From the NCBI GenBank assembly GCA_965215035.1, contig OZ244040.1:2294001-2358000 (forward strand): 64,000 bases of DNA. The letters run 5' to 3'. Made by a program: the position numbers and the translations under genes. Positions within the stretch are counted from its first letter, which is position 1. Every line of letters begins with the position of its first letter. Below are positions 52,328 through 60,893 of the stretch, piece by piece. The DNA comes from Azophilus sp965215035. Its GTDB lineage: Bacteria > Pseudomonadota > Gammaproteobacteria > Pseudomonadales > Azotimanducaceae. The notes under the pieces were generated by a model, which was not told where the DNA came from, ran no database searches, and worked only from the letters and a program-made list of their open reading frames with translations.

Positions 52328-52531
52328 GTGGCATTTGGAGTTGGACGATTCTCGCGCGGCGAACCACCGGCGGCACCGGGAGTTTATCGATACGTAGGCA
52401 TGGGCGATGGTAGCGTGGATTACGTTGGACAGACGAACAATCTGCGCAGACGCTATCAGGAGCACTTGCGAGGTGCCGAACCGAAGCTGGATTTAGGCAA
52501 GCATTATTTTGAGTGGAAGAAGCAGGACTGA
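52328..52531 (+). CDS. GIY-YIG nuclease-like protein, N-terminal part (split gene)
   Basis: This 67-residue frame has a GIY-YIG core: PGVYRYVGMGDGSVDYVGQT then NNLRRRYQEHLR. Tyr-x-x-YVGQTxNLxRRxxEH is the standard motif of these endonuclease-like domains. The frame ends at HYFEWKKQD, where family members continue into a Lys/Arg-rich tail. That tail is found in the next frame (52531-52659), beginning in a TGATG overlap. So the gene is either frameshifted by one base or split into two coupled pieces. The start is a GTG. Its role is unknown. Confidence 0.6.
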   Translation: MAFGVGRFSRGEPPAAPGVYRYVGMGDGSVDYVGQTNNLRRRYQEHLRGAEPKLDLGKHYFEWKKQD

Positions 52532-52659
52532 TGGGTAAGAAGCGTGAAGCGCCGCTGCATGAGCGGAAGAGGAAGGAAAAAGAACATATCAAGAGACACG
52601 ATCCGAAGCTGAACAGGAATCGTGGTGGCGGGGGAAGGAAGCCGGAGGATGGTCGATAG
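52531..52659 (+). CDS. C-terminal basic part of the GIY-YIG protein
   Basis: This 42-residue frame (MGKKREAPLHERKRKEKEHI, KRHDPKLNRNRGGGGRKPED) starts inside the stop of the preceding frame. It resembles the tail of short GIY-YIG proteins, which usually end in a '...H-x-P-x-LN-x-x-GGGGR' segment. Read together with 52328-52531 it completes a roughly 110-residue GIY-YIG protein interrupted by a single frame change. Confidence 0.5.
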   Translation: MGKKREAPLHERKRKEKEHIKRHDPKLNRNRGGGGRKPEDGR

Positions 52660-52742
52660 TCGCGCTTCTTCGGAACATGGGTGAATAGCGGAGACCACTT
52701 GTCGGGATGCTGCGACGACGCCGGTGGCTCCGACCGTCGTTA

Positions 52743-53219
52743 TTGACGGCCTGACTAATCTTCCCCGTTGTCGCGCATGCCCTGGATGCGTTTGACCTGA
52801 GTGTGGATTTCAGTGCAGAACCGCGTGTGCAGCCGCGTTTCTGACAGGGCACGGGCACGTCGCCCTAGGACATGCTGTTGACGTGCGACATGCAATTGAC
52901 GCTGCGGATGATCGGGGACTCGAATGGTCCCGCAATCCGTTATCTGCGGCCCCACTATCTGCTGGATCTGGTTGAACTCGAGTATACGGACGAGGGCGAT
53001 CAGGTGCTGAACTGGAGTCGGCTGGATCAGGCACTGGACCCGGTGCACGAAAACGGCATTCTGCTGATCTTCGAACTGATGGGAAATCCGTCCGGTGTGT
53101 TCGATGACTTTCGGGAGTCGAAACAGGTATGGGTCTGGCGGGACTTCATCGAGTCATTGGCCAATCACCTGATGGAGCGCTATGGCCGGGAAATGGTCGA
53201 GCAGTAGTGTTTCGAGACC
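52743..53219 (+). pseudogene. Broken copy of the GH39 gene (front part)
   Basis: It aligns without gaps to 37573-38049 (offset 15170), covering about residues 20-178 of the GH39 enzyme. The copy has nonsense changes: two Trp codons to TGA (in the signal region and at FWQS), one codon before DMLLT to TAG and the Trp after VEQ to TAG. Most are G-to-A type changes. At 53219 the GH39 sequence ends and a copy of another gene begins. The last codons of GH39 (GAAAELSLD) reappear at 53803-53832. Confidence 0.88.
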
Positions 53220-53709
53220 CGCCGGGGTTCCCGCCGACCCATCATTCCGACCGGTTTCTGAAGGACAGCCCGCCGCCTCAACCGTGGCGAACTCACGTTT
53301 CCGCCGCTGCCGAGTGCCGAAAACGCCCATGTCGCGCCTTGCATCCAACCGTTTGCGGTACCGGCTCCTCCAACAAGCCACAAACGGCCTTGGGGCCTGC
53401 GTGTTCAGCCAGCTCTCCGTTAAGTTGGCGACGGATGCGGACTAGCGGGACGATAGTCGGCACCAGAGACCCGCGTAGTTCGCGTCGTTCTGCTCGTTCG
53501 CCCTTGCCTTTTCCGTCGTGTTGGGGCTGACCATTGCCATCGCTTTGATGTCCCGTTGCACGATTATCTTCACGGTTGCCGCATTGACAGCCTGTCCGAC
53601 AGCGATGGCAACACTTGCCGATGTCGCGCCGACGCTGAATTCGAGGTCGTCGATCTTGATGCCTGCATCGCCGAGCGGCGCTCCCGTATCGATGATCACG
53701 TCGGCCACG
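53216..53709 (-). pseudogene. Broken copy of the SIS gene 3' part and its downstream region
   Basis: 53442-53709 aligns over the same length (268 bp) to 42708-42975, coding for the last about 88 residues of the SIS protein (VTIDTGAPLGDAGIKIDGL and onwards). 53216-53441 matches the region downstream of that gene (about 42465-42707). The copy is truncated at GTCGGCCAC (53709), with no 5' part. It lies directly between two pieces of the GH39 copy, so the whole 1.1 kb is a mosaic of two genes that are about 3-5 kb apart in the source area. Confidence 0.85.
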
Positions 53710-54060
53710 GACCAGAATGAGACCCGCGTTCATTCCGGGAGTGAGCACACGGCCGCCGACTGCTACGGTGAGAGGAAATTGCCGGGTAGGCGAGCTAGGA
53801 AAGGTGCCGCGGCGGAACTGAGTCTGGATTAGTGAGGTGGTCCCTTCGCGGCGACCACCAGCGCGTGATTGTGGTGCCCAAGGGTGTCACCTACCCGCGG
53901 CGTGGCACAGACATAGTACAATGGCCACATCGGCTAGCGGGACAACGGCTCGGCCAAGTTTGGCCTACAACATGTAGTTTCTGACCGTCACCTACGAAGC
54001 CGGTCAGGAATTCGGTGTTTGAGGGCCGTAAGATTTTGAATCTATCAAGGAGGGTGAATC
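53710..54060. other. Gap before the SIR2-like cluster, 351 bp
   Basis: It includes the GH39 tail fragment (53803-53832, GCCGCGGCGGAACTGAGTCT), a 7-bp hairpin GGTGGTC/GACCACC at 53836-53859 without a T-run, and a possible -10-like TACAAT near 53920. Near its right end is AAGGAGGGTGA (54047-54057), an almost perfect Shine-Dalgarno sequence for the ATG at 54061. No gene is supported. Confidence 0.5.
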
Positions 54061-54549
54061 ATGTCGAATAGTAATAAAAATTCTAGTCAGAGTGGCGGCA
54101 AAAACGTTGGCAAAGGCAAGGGCGACACCAAATCGAAATCCGCCAGCAACTTGTATGTATCCACCGGCAAGTTGCATGTGAGGAGCAGCCGGGGTGAATA
54201 CGGTCGCGCCCTACGCGTCCGATTCATACCGGATGAAGACCACAGCGTTTACCACGGAGGCCGAACACTCGCGGTGTTCCTCCAGGACGCCGAACTGGGC
54301 GCGATTCCTCCCACGGATCCGACCAGCAACTTGGGCCACGTGCGGTTGATCGCCTTTGAAGAAGCTAATCCGGTGGTGCTCTCCGTTACGGCGGACCTCG
54401 AACCTGGCTTTCTTGATGACCTCCGCCAAGCCGCCGTGAATCAATTGGGCGTTGACATCGGGGTTAACTTCCCCCTGCCACCTGCCGATGACCAGCAACT
54501 TCCCGAGCTCGTAGCCGTCACGGTCCCCGCCATCACCCATCGTAGGTGA
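54061..54549 (+). CDS. Unknown protein with basic, low-complexity N-terminus, coupled to SIR2-like gene
   Basis: This 162-residue protein has a first 30 residues rich in Ser, Asn, Gly and Lys (NKNSSQSGGKNVGKGKGDTK), followed by a probable beta-rich domain (LRVRFIPDEDHSVYHGGRTL, AVFLQDAELGAI, VVLSVTADLEPGFLDDLRQA). I do not recognise the family. Its stop overlaps the GTG start of the SIR2-like gene (GTGA at 54546), so the two are made together. A very strong ribosome-binding site precedes it. A basic tail could bind nucleic acid and this could be the sensor or partner of the SIR2-like protein (inference). Confidence 0.8.
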   Translation: MSNSNKNSSQSGGKNVGKGKGDTKSKSASNLYVSTGKLHVRSSRGEYGRALRVRFIPDEDHSVYHGGRTLAVFLQDAELGAIPPTDPTSNLGHVRLIAFEEANPVVLSVTADLEPGFLDDLRQAAVNQLGVDIGVNFPLPPADDQQLPELVAVTVPAITHRR

Positions 54550-56345
54550 CAATCCCAGGCAAAACCGTCGTATTCTGGGGCGCGGGCGCAACTAAGGGCG
54601 CGGGGTTCCGCACCACGGCGGAGCAAGCCACCGCCTTGGCCGCGCTAACGCCGAACGGCGAGCGTCCGCGTTCACGTGCGGACCGGGTCCAAACCGCGCT
54701 CGGAGAAGGCACCTCCGCCCATTGGATACAAGCGGTATCCGATCTCTTGGCCGTCATCGGGGACGCTGATGCCGAAGGCATTCACTGCAGACATCCAACG
54801 GACATCGACGATGACCAACTCGATGCGATGCGCCGCAATTGGCATAGCCCGGACGACCGCGACCTTCGCCGCCGAATCGTCGAACTTCGCACCCTCTACG
54901 ACTGGCCTGCCCTGGTTGCCGCCATCGACATTTGCCCGAAAGACGATGCACCGAACCCAGGATTCGATCTAGGTGCCCAGCTTCGGCAGCCACAGGTCAC
55001 CGACCTGGGTGCAGCCGCCCGCCGGTCCCCTGCCGCCGAGTCGGGCGTCTTGCGGCTCCCCGACCTCTTCAATGTCTTGGATCTGCACCAGCAATCCGGT
55101 CACGGCTTTCCGGTGCCCGACGGCTACTTTCTGACTCCCCAGCGCGTACTCGGCGCACGGATGGCGCTCCGTCTTTTGTTGCATACCCTCATGTACGTGG
55201 ATTGGCATACTGCCCGACACCAAAATGGCGCTGAGATCAGCCACCACTATCACTTCGCCGCGGCGCTTGCTCGACGCATGCAGCGCCAGGGCGTTCATCT
55301 CGCCAGCAAACTTGGCGCCGCCGATCTTGAGACCAAGGAGTTCGTCGTTGGCGAAACCGGATTCGTCAGCATGAACTGGGACCCGCTTGGCCTTTGGGCG
55401 CAGTTCGTCGCCAACCGGGATCTGAACTGGGCCGCCAGCGTCCCGCTCGTCGGCACCCCAGCGCGGAAGCTCTGGACTTTCCATGATCTCGGCCATTTCG
55501 TGGCCGGACCAAGGGTGGACAAGAAGCATCAGGGCAGCAAGGTTTGGGAGCCCATGAATGAATCCTCCGCACGGCAGCTAAACGACCCCGCGCACGGCGC
55601 AAAGGTCCGCATCCGCGTGTCAAAGTACCTGTTTCCGCACGGTAGCCTCTGGTGGCGGGAGTGCCCCAATTGTGGTCAGCTCTCGTCCTTCATGGGAGAC
55701 AAATGGGAGATGAACACTGAAACTCTCCTTCCGCCACCGCCTTTGCGCGCCTTCGTAGAGGGGATCAACTTCGACAGTTGGAGGCCCAGCCTTGAGCACC
55801 CTAGTTGGAAGCGCGGCGAAGTCGACGCCCGCGCCTGCGTCCACTGCGAGACGCTTACCTTCGCGCACCACATGCCGCTGATCACCCAGACAAACCTCAA
55901 GACCACCCCGCCGCCCTTTCTCGAAGACATCCAGCGCGACATGCGCGTCCTTGTCCAGAAGGCCGACCACATCGTGCTTATGGGCTACTCACTGCCATCC
56001 GACGACGTTGTCTATCGCGCCTTCCTCGCGGCCCGGACCAGTCGCGGGCGAAATCTAGCCCGCACGGGTCACGAGCGAGGGCGGGTCGGTAGTAAGGGCC
56101 GCGACCGAGAGCCAGTCCGCTGCAGCGTCGTCACCTGGTGCCCGCGGCTTGGATCCGACTGGATACACCCTAAAGCGGGTGTGCACGAGACCGATCTTCC
56201 AGGCGTGGTCGCATCCGCCAAGTCGCTGTTCGGTCCGGAAAACGTCCGCTTCCACGCCGGCGGCTTTCCAGCAGTCCTATTCGACGGCGGGGACACCGTC
56301 ACCGACGCCGCGGTCGAACGGCTGCTCAATTGGAGTCCCGCCTAG
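54546..56345 (+). CDS. SIR2-like domain protein with zinc-ribbon-like insert
   Basis: This is a 599-residue protein. The N-terminal KTVVFWGAGATKGAGFRTTA (residues 6-25) is the nucleotide-binding GAG(x)S/T-type start of SIR2-like domains. FVSMNWDPLGLW around 274-285 fits the 'T-N-Y-D-x-L' segment of that family. CPNC at 373-376 and CVHC at 431-434 are spaced like a zinc ribbon, and HIVLMGYSLPSDD at 475-487 is the C-terminal nucleotide-fold strand (VIGYSLPxxD). SIR2-like domains in defence systems degrade NAD+ after phage sensing. The start is a GTG at 54546 overlapping the small gene upstream. A methyltransferase and a restriction enzyme follow. Confidence 0.72.
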   Translation: MTIPGKTVVFWGAGATKGAGFRTTAEQATALAALTPNGERPRSRADRVQTALGEGTSAHWIQAVSDLLAVIGDADAEGIHCRHPTDIDDDQLDAMRRNWHSPDDRDLRRRIVELRTLYDWPALVAAIDICPKDDAPNPGFDLGAQLRQPQVTDLGAAARRSPAAESGVLRLPDLFNVLDLHQQSGHGFPVPDGYFLTPQRVLGARMALRLLLHTLMYVDWHTARHQNGAEISHHYHFAAALARRMQRQGVHLASKLGAADLETKEFVVGETGFVSMNWDPLGLWAQFVANRDLNWAASVPLVGTPARKLWTFHDLGHFVAGPRVDKKHQGSKVWEPMNESSARQLNDPAHGAKVRIRVSKYLFPHGSLWWRECPNCGQLSSFMGDKWEMNTETLLPPPPLRAFVEGINFDSWRPSLEHPSWKRGEVDARACVHCETLTFAHHMPLITQTNLKTTPPPFLEDIQRDMRVLVQKADHIVLMGYSLPSDDVVYRAFLAARTSRGRNLARTGHERGRVGSKGRDREPVRCSVVTWCPRLGSDWIHPKAGVHETDLPGVVASAKSLFGPENVRFHAGGFPAVLFDGGDTVTDAAVERLLNWSPA

Positions 56346-56452
56346 GCATCGTCGGGCACCACCGGGCCGAGCCGCGGAGAGCACGGCAAAGTGGTTCAGC
56401 AAAAGTTGTATCATGGCCGAAAGTATGGGCAGGCGGAGCCTGTGCCGAGCCG

Positions 56453-57700
56453 ATGAATCTACACGAAACCCTCGCGGCTACTACCCTTGATCGGGAGTCG
56501 CTGCCTCAGAGTAGCCTCGACATTGCAAACCGAGTGCGGACGAACCCCTTCCCCTGGACCGGGCAGTTTTCGCCGCAACTCGTTGAACAGCTACTAGCCG
56601 CCTACGCCCCGCGGGCGAATGTTGTCCTTGATCCCTTCGTCGGTAGCGGCACTTCACTTGTCGAGGCCGCACGGCTAGGGCACTCGGCCCGCGGATATGA
56701 CCTCAACTCTTCGGCCGTGATCCTTGCGGGCGTATACAGGATGGTCAATCTCGACGCGGACAGGCGGAGAGCAGTGCTTGGCGAGTTGCGCGAACGCCTT
56801 TACGAAGTGATTGCTCCATCACATGGCCCTTTGTTTACGGGCGAACCCTGTGAGTCCAGGAAGCGCGTTGAACTAGAAGCTGCTCTCATTAGTTTGTGGC
56901 GTGAGTCAACCTCCGACACGGCTCGAAATCTCGCTGCGGCGCTTATTGTGTTATCCGATTTCCATCGCGGAATTCTAGACGAGACCATCATCCACAAGAC
57001 GTGGATGCGTCTTGAAAAGACCGTGCAAGGCTTGCCTTATTCCACGAAACCTATTTTTGTGCATCAGGCGGATGCGAGAGCCTTGCCAATTGAGTCTGGT
57101 TCGGTCGATCTGGTGTTTACGTCGCCTCCCTACATTAATGTCCACAATTACCACCAGAAGTACCGCCGCTCGGTCGAGGCCATGGGGCTGAATGTACTAG
57201 CGAATGCTCGTTCCGAGATTGGATCGAACCGCCAAAACCGGGGAAACCGCTTCCTTACGGTTATTCAGTACTCACTGGATATGGCACTCGCGCTTCGGGA
57301 GATGGGCCGAGTTTCCAAAATGGGAGCTCGGTTAATCCTCGTACTTGGGCGCGAATCCACGGTTAGGGGTATCAAATTTTTTAACGGCGAGCTGGTAACC
57401 GAGATTGCCGTGCAGGCGGTGGGGCTAGAAATAGAGCGGCGTCAAGAACGGGTATTTCGTAATCGGTATGGAACCGAGATATACGAGGACATTATACATT
57501 TCCGTTTGATTCGTGAAATTCCGGATCGATCCCTCATTTTGAAGAAGGCTCGTCGAATTGCGGGGCGGACGTTGTCGGCGAGTAGGTCGATTCTTCCCAA
57601 CGACACGCACGCGGGCATTGACGATGCGTTGACCCGTCTCGATACGGTCGCTCCGTCTCCAATACTGACAACCGAGTCGCGTCCCTGGAAGTGTCACTGA
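56453..57700 (+). CDS. DNA methyltransferase (beta-class, N4-cytosine/N6-adenine)
   Basis: This 415-residue protein starts at the ATG at 56453. AdoMet-binding motif I is DPFVGSGTSLVEAARLG (residues 60-76, the D-P-F-x-G-S-G-T form) and the catalytic motif IV is TSPPY at 223-227. TSPPY suggests N4-cytosine rather than N6-adenine, though both occur. The N-terminal NPFPWTGQFSPQLVEQLL is the usual 'P-x-QFSPxLV' start of such enzymes. It lies 107 bp after the SIR2-like gene and 2 bp before the restriction gene, forming an R-M pair. Codon composition is AT-richer than the flanking genes, pointing to transfer. Confidence 0.85.
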   Translation: MNLHETLAATTLDRESLPQSSLDIANRVRTNPFPWTGQFSPQLVEQLLAAYAPRANVVLDPFVGSGTSLVEAARLGHSARGYDLNSSAVILAGVYRMVNLDADRRRAVLGELRERLYEVIAPSHGPLFTGEPCESRKRVELEAALISLWRESTSDTARNLAAALIVLSDFHRGILDETIIHKTWMRLEKTVQGLPYSTKPIFVHQADARALPIESGSVDLVFTSPPYINVHNYHQKYRRSVEAMGLNVLANARSEIGSNRQNRGNRFLTVIQYSLDMALALREMGRVSKMGARLILVLGRESTVRGIKFFNGELVTEIAVQAVGLEIERRQERVFRNRYGTEIYEDIIHFRLIREIPDRSLILKKARRIAGRTLSASRSILPNDTHAGIDDALTRLDTVAPSPILTTESRPWKCH

Positions 57701-57702
57701 CG

Positions 57703-58617
57703 ATGTTATACCCGACGCCCCACGGAGATAAACTGCAAGCGCTTCTTCGAAACGAGAAACTACCCGAAGGTGATCGGCCAAGAGTCCGAGATGCAATCAA
57801 AAGGTACAAGAGATGGCTTGCCGAAATTGAAGGAGTTGAGAGCACTGGCAAGAATTCTGTCGAACTACTCCTGCGATTGTTGAATGACTACAAGCTATCG
57901 ATCGATCTCCAATTGATATTCGACAGTCGTAGTGACTTTCTCTATCGTCAAAAGGGTCAACTCAAAATTGACAACACGGTTCTTGAGGAATTTCTGCCCC
58001 GGCTGGTCGGAAAGGTGTTCCATGATCGCCTCTCGGGCCGCGGCTTGATCCTTGGGCCGGCAAACGCTTTTTCTCATTTACGCTTTGGCTCTAGCCTGCT
58101 AAGCACGACAGCCGGAGGAGGCATGGCTGTACGCTCGAAGGACCATGACTTTGCTATGGCGCGACCCTTGTTCCTAAAAGCGTCGCACTGTGAGGACTTC
58201 AGCGAATCCCAAGAGGCGAAGACACATCTTGCGTACTTGGCTGCGGAAGTAAAAACGAATCTCGATAAGACGATGTTTCAGGAGGCAAGTGGCACAGCCT
58301 ATGATTTGAAGCTGTCGGTGCCAAATTCTCGATATTTTTTGTTGTGCGAATGGCTGGACATGACCCCGATCAATACGGCGGTCACCGCAATAGAGGAAGT
58401 AATTGTGCTTCGTAGGGCAAGGCGTCTATCGGCCGGCATCCGAGAACAATTTTCCACCGCAGAGGGAAGAGCGGCCAATCGGGATGCGTTTGTACGCCAC
58501 CTCGCCGAGCACCCGCTGTCGCCGGATGCGTTCGAGCGCTTTCTGTTTCATGTGGAAATGCTGTTAGGCAACGGCGATGAAAATGAGCAGGATGCCCTTG
58601 AGCGCGGCTGGTTTTGA
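57703..58617 (+). CDS. Type II restriction endonuclease, Bpu10I-like
   Basis: This is a 304-residue protein from the ATG at 57703, 2 bp after the methyltransferase stop (a GTG at 57691 is an alternative). It resembles the Bpu10I family: a MLYPTPHGDKLQALL-like start, FSHLRFGSSLLSTTAGGGMA, then the PD-(D/E)xK-type site SKDHDF (Asp147/149) ... LAAEVKTNLDKTMFQEASGT (Glu182, Lys184) and YFLLCEWLDMTPI. Recognition sequence cannot be inferred with confidence. Together with the adjacent methyltransferase it forms a restriction-modification pair. No DNA recognition subunit for a type I or III system is nearby. Confidence in the subfamily is moderate, in REase function higher. Confidence 0.75.
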   Translation: MLYPTPHGDKLQALLRNEKLPEGDRPRVRDAIKRYKRWLAEIEGVESTGKNSVELLLRLLNDYKLSIDLQLIFDSRSDFLYRQKGQLKIDNTVLEEFLPRLVGKVFHDRLSGRGLILGPANAFSHLRFGSSLLSTTAGGGMAVRSKDHDFAMARPLFLKASHCEDFSESQEAKTHLAYLAAEVKTNLDKTMFQEASGTAYDLKLSVPNSRYFLLCEWLDMTPINTAVTAIEEVIVLRRARRLSAGIREQFSTAEGRAANRDAFVRHLAEHPLSPDAFERFLFHVEMLLGNGDENEQDALERGWF

Positions 58618-58741
58618 ATAGCCGATGGTTTTCCCGTGAGTTACGCCGCCGCCGCAGCGGCGTTCATCACAATCGCCGGGATTACCTGCAAACCGGATGC
58701 GCCCGGTTGTTCGATACACGCAACGAAGGAGCGCATCCGCG

Positions 58742-60892
58742 TCATCCTCGTACCGGCAGGATGATCCTAGAGGCGGCATCGGAACCGGTCCACACGGAAA
58801 CTACCGGTGGTGGGTCGTAGGGAATGGTCAAGTTCGAGTGCGCGTCCGCCCCGGTTATGACAATGCGCAACCTGTGGCCTTGCTGGAACCTTGCCGCGGT
58901 GGGATACAGGGTGAACTTCAGCACGGATGGTTTGTTCCTATCCAGGGGAGGCGTGCTTTGCACCGCGGCTCGTGAGCTGTCCAGCCAGGGCAGCCCCATC
59001 TTGTCATAGGGCGGTTGCCCCAGCTTGCGATGTGACGAACGGATTACACCGTCGGTCAGGTAGAACGGCTCGCCACGGGCGTCAATCTCCTGCATGTACA
59101 CATTGATTTCGATATCCCCTTCCGAGGATGTCACCAGCAATTCAACAACGGGATGCCCGACTACCAGGTAATCCCGGTCCAGCGGCGCGGTTTCAAACAC
59201 CAGGGACTTTTCCGCGTGTTCATTCAGGGCTTCGTATTGCATGGGCCCCATGCCGATCGAATCGTGGTAGCGGGTGGATTCGCCCATGCTTACATGGTAG
59301 TCAACCCGGTATGCGGACTTGCCGCCGATCTTCGGTTTTGTGGTGGAAAGGCCGTTGCCTGCCGCATCGAGGTAGAACGAGACAGGGGATGTGTCCTCGG
59401 GCGGCCAGTCCGGCGCGGATTCCCAGGTCCATTTCTGGGGATCTTCCATGACTGCGTAATGTACCGGGGCATCGTTCATCACACCGTTTTCGATGCCTTT
59501 CAGCCAGTAGTCGAACCAGCGTAGCTCCTCGACGTTGAGCAAGGGTTTGTGGGAGGCTTCCCGCGGGTTGTCCCGCTCGTTCGGAGCATGGGTCCAGGGC
59601 CCCATGGTCAGTTTTTTCTGGTTGCGGTTGTTGACGTGCCAGAGAATCGTATCCTGCGCGGCAAAGTCGAACCATCCGCCCCAGTTGTAGGTGGCGATTC
59701 TGGAACGGTTGATTGCCGGCATCAGGTTGGACAGGGTATTCGGGCCCACGGGCTGGGCGGCGGCGAGCATGGGGGAGGCGTCGCGGTAGAAGCGAAATCT
59801 CCTCAGCCGCTCCGCCAGTCCGGGGTGTTCGCCCAGCAAGTCGCCCAGCGCCCGCGACGAGTACAGCAGTTCAATCATTTCGGTGATGCCGATTCCGCCG
59901 GCGGCTTCCCGCAGCATGTCCAGCATCTGTGCCGACTCGGGCGATTGCAGGGTAAAGTAGCGTAGCGGGTCGGTGCCGATGTCGGTCTGGCGTTCCCGGC
60001 GCGCTGCTTCCCGCATGCTGCCGTCGACATCGGCGTCCACGCGCGCCACCATCTTCGTTTTCGGCCTCACCGGGTTGACGGTGGAACCCGTGACTCCCTC
60101 CAGAACGTCGTCCCGCTGGGCTTCACGGGCAAGCCAGGAGAGACCGTACTTGCGCAGGATGCCGGTGCTCGCCCAACTGGAATCGTATTCGTCAAAGGGC
60201 GCAACCCCGGGGAAGACGGCGATCAGGTGTGGTGGTGCGGCGCTGGCCGTCAGGTGTTGGGCCATGCCCGGATAGGAGGAGCCGCGCATGCCGACTTTTC
60301 CGTTGGACCAGGGCTGCCGGGCGATCCATTCCACGACATCGTGTCCGTCATTGGCCTCCAGACCCGTCATGTCGCTTTTCCGCGTGCCGTAGGACGCACC
60401 CGCGCCCCGGGACGTGGCGCGCACATATACGTATCCGTGGCGGAGCAGATTCGGCAGGTTGGTGCGGGCATTGGCGGTGTCGATGGGCGCCGAGGCGGTG
60501 CCTTTCGGCAGTACGCCGAGCGCGGTGGATATCGAACCGTCGGGGTTCTCGGTGGCGCGCCAGTAGCGGGCATAACCGAAGATGACGGGCAGAGGTTCCG
60601 CCACCGGCACCCCGTTTTCCATCGGCCGGTAAATGTCAACTGCTAGCTTCGTCCCGTCACGCGTGGCTAGGTAGCGGGATTCTCTATGGAATGCGCTATA
60701 GACGGGTTCGCTGTAGCCCGTATAGCAGCCGAAGCGCGACACCGGCGCGCCGGCCCGCTCCCCCGCCGCTATGGGGCAGAATTCACTGTTGGCGGTATTG
60801 GTCTGCCCGGCGAAACTGCCTAGTGACAGGGTCAGCCAGCACATCGCGCAGAAGAGATAGGGTATTGAACACCTGTTGTTGCGTATCGACAC
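58742..60892 (-). CDS. CocE/NonD-type hydrolase (S15 family), exported
   Basis: This is a 716-residue protein from the GTG at 60892, preceded by GGAG and starting 1 bp after the regulator's stop. The signal peptide is SIPYLFCAMCWLTLSLGSFA. The S15 domain reads ESRYLATRDGTKLAVDIYRP, YVRATSRGAGASYGTRKSD and KVGMRGSSYPGMAQHLTA with nucleophile Ser in GSSYPG. The C-terminal beta domain (VGHPVVELLVTSSEGDIEIN, FTLYPTAARFQQGHRLRIVI) is typical of CocE-type esterases/acylases. It is controlled with the GntR/FCD gene upstream. A longer frame runs into that regulator but its start is unlikely. Confidence 0.87.
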   Translation of the reverse strand: MSIRNNRCSIPYLFCAMCWLTLSLGSFAGQTNTANSEFCPIAAGERAGAPVSRFGCYTGYSEPVYSAFHRESRYLATRDGTKLAVDIYRPMENGVPVAEPLPVIFGYARYWRATENPDGSISTALGVLPKGTASAPIDTANARTNLPNLLRHGYVYVRATSRGAGASYGTRKSDMTGLEANDGHDVVEWIARQPWSNGKVGMRGSSYPGMAQHLTASAAPPHLIAVFPGVAPFDEYDSSWASTGILRKYGLSWLAREAQRDDVLEGVTGSTVNPVRPKTKMVARVDADVDGSMREAARRERQTDIGTDPLRYFTLQSPESAQMLDMLREAAGGIGITEMIELLYSSRALGDLLGEHPGLAERLRRFRFYRDASPMLAAAQPVGPNTLSNLMPAINRSRIATYNWGGWFDFAAQDTILWHVNNRNQKKLTMGPWTHAPNERDNPREASHKPLLNVEELRWFDYWLKGIENGVMNDAPVHYAVMEDPQKWTWESAPDWPPEDTSPVSFYLDAAGNGLSTTKPKIGGKSAYRVDYHVSMGESTRYHDSIGMGPMQYEALNEHAEKSLVFETAPLDRDYLVVGHPVVELLVTSSEGDIEINVYMQEIDARGEPFYLTDGVIRSSHRKLGQPPYDKMGLPWLDSSRAAVQSTPPLDRNKPSVLKFTLYPTAARFQQGHRLRIVITGADAHSNLTIPYDPPPVVSVWTGSDAASRIILPVRG

Positions 60893-60893
60893 G

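Noticed and set aside
53836..53859. GGTGGTC/GACCACC hairpin before the SIR2-like cluster
   Set aside because: Short stem, no U-run, next to mosaic debris; no function can be supported.
54061..58617. The SIR2-like/R-M cluster as part of a prophage
   Set aside because: No integrase, structural, lysis or replication genes are present near it.
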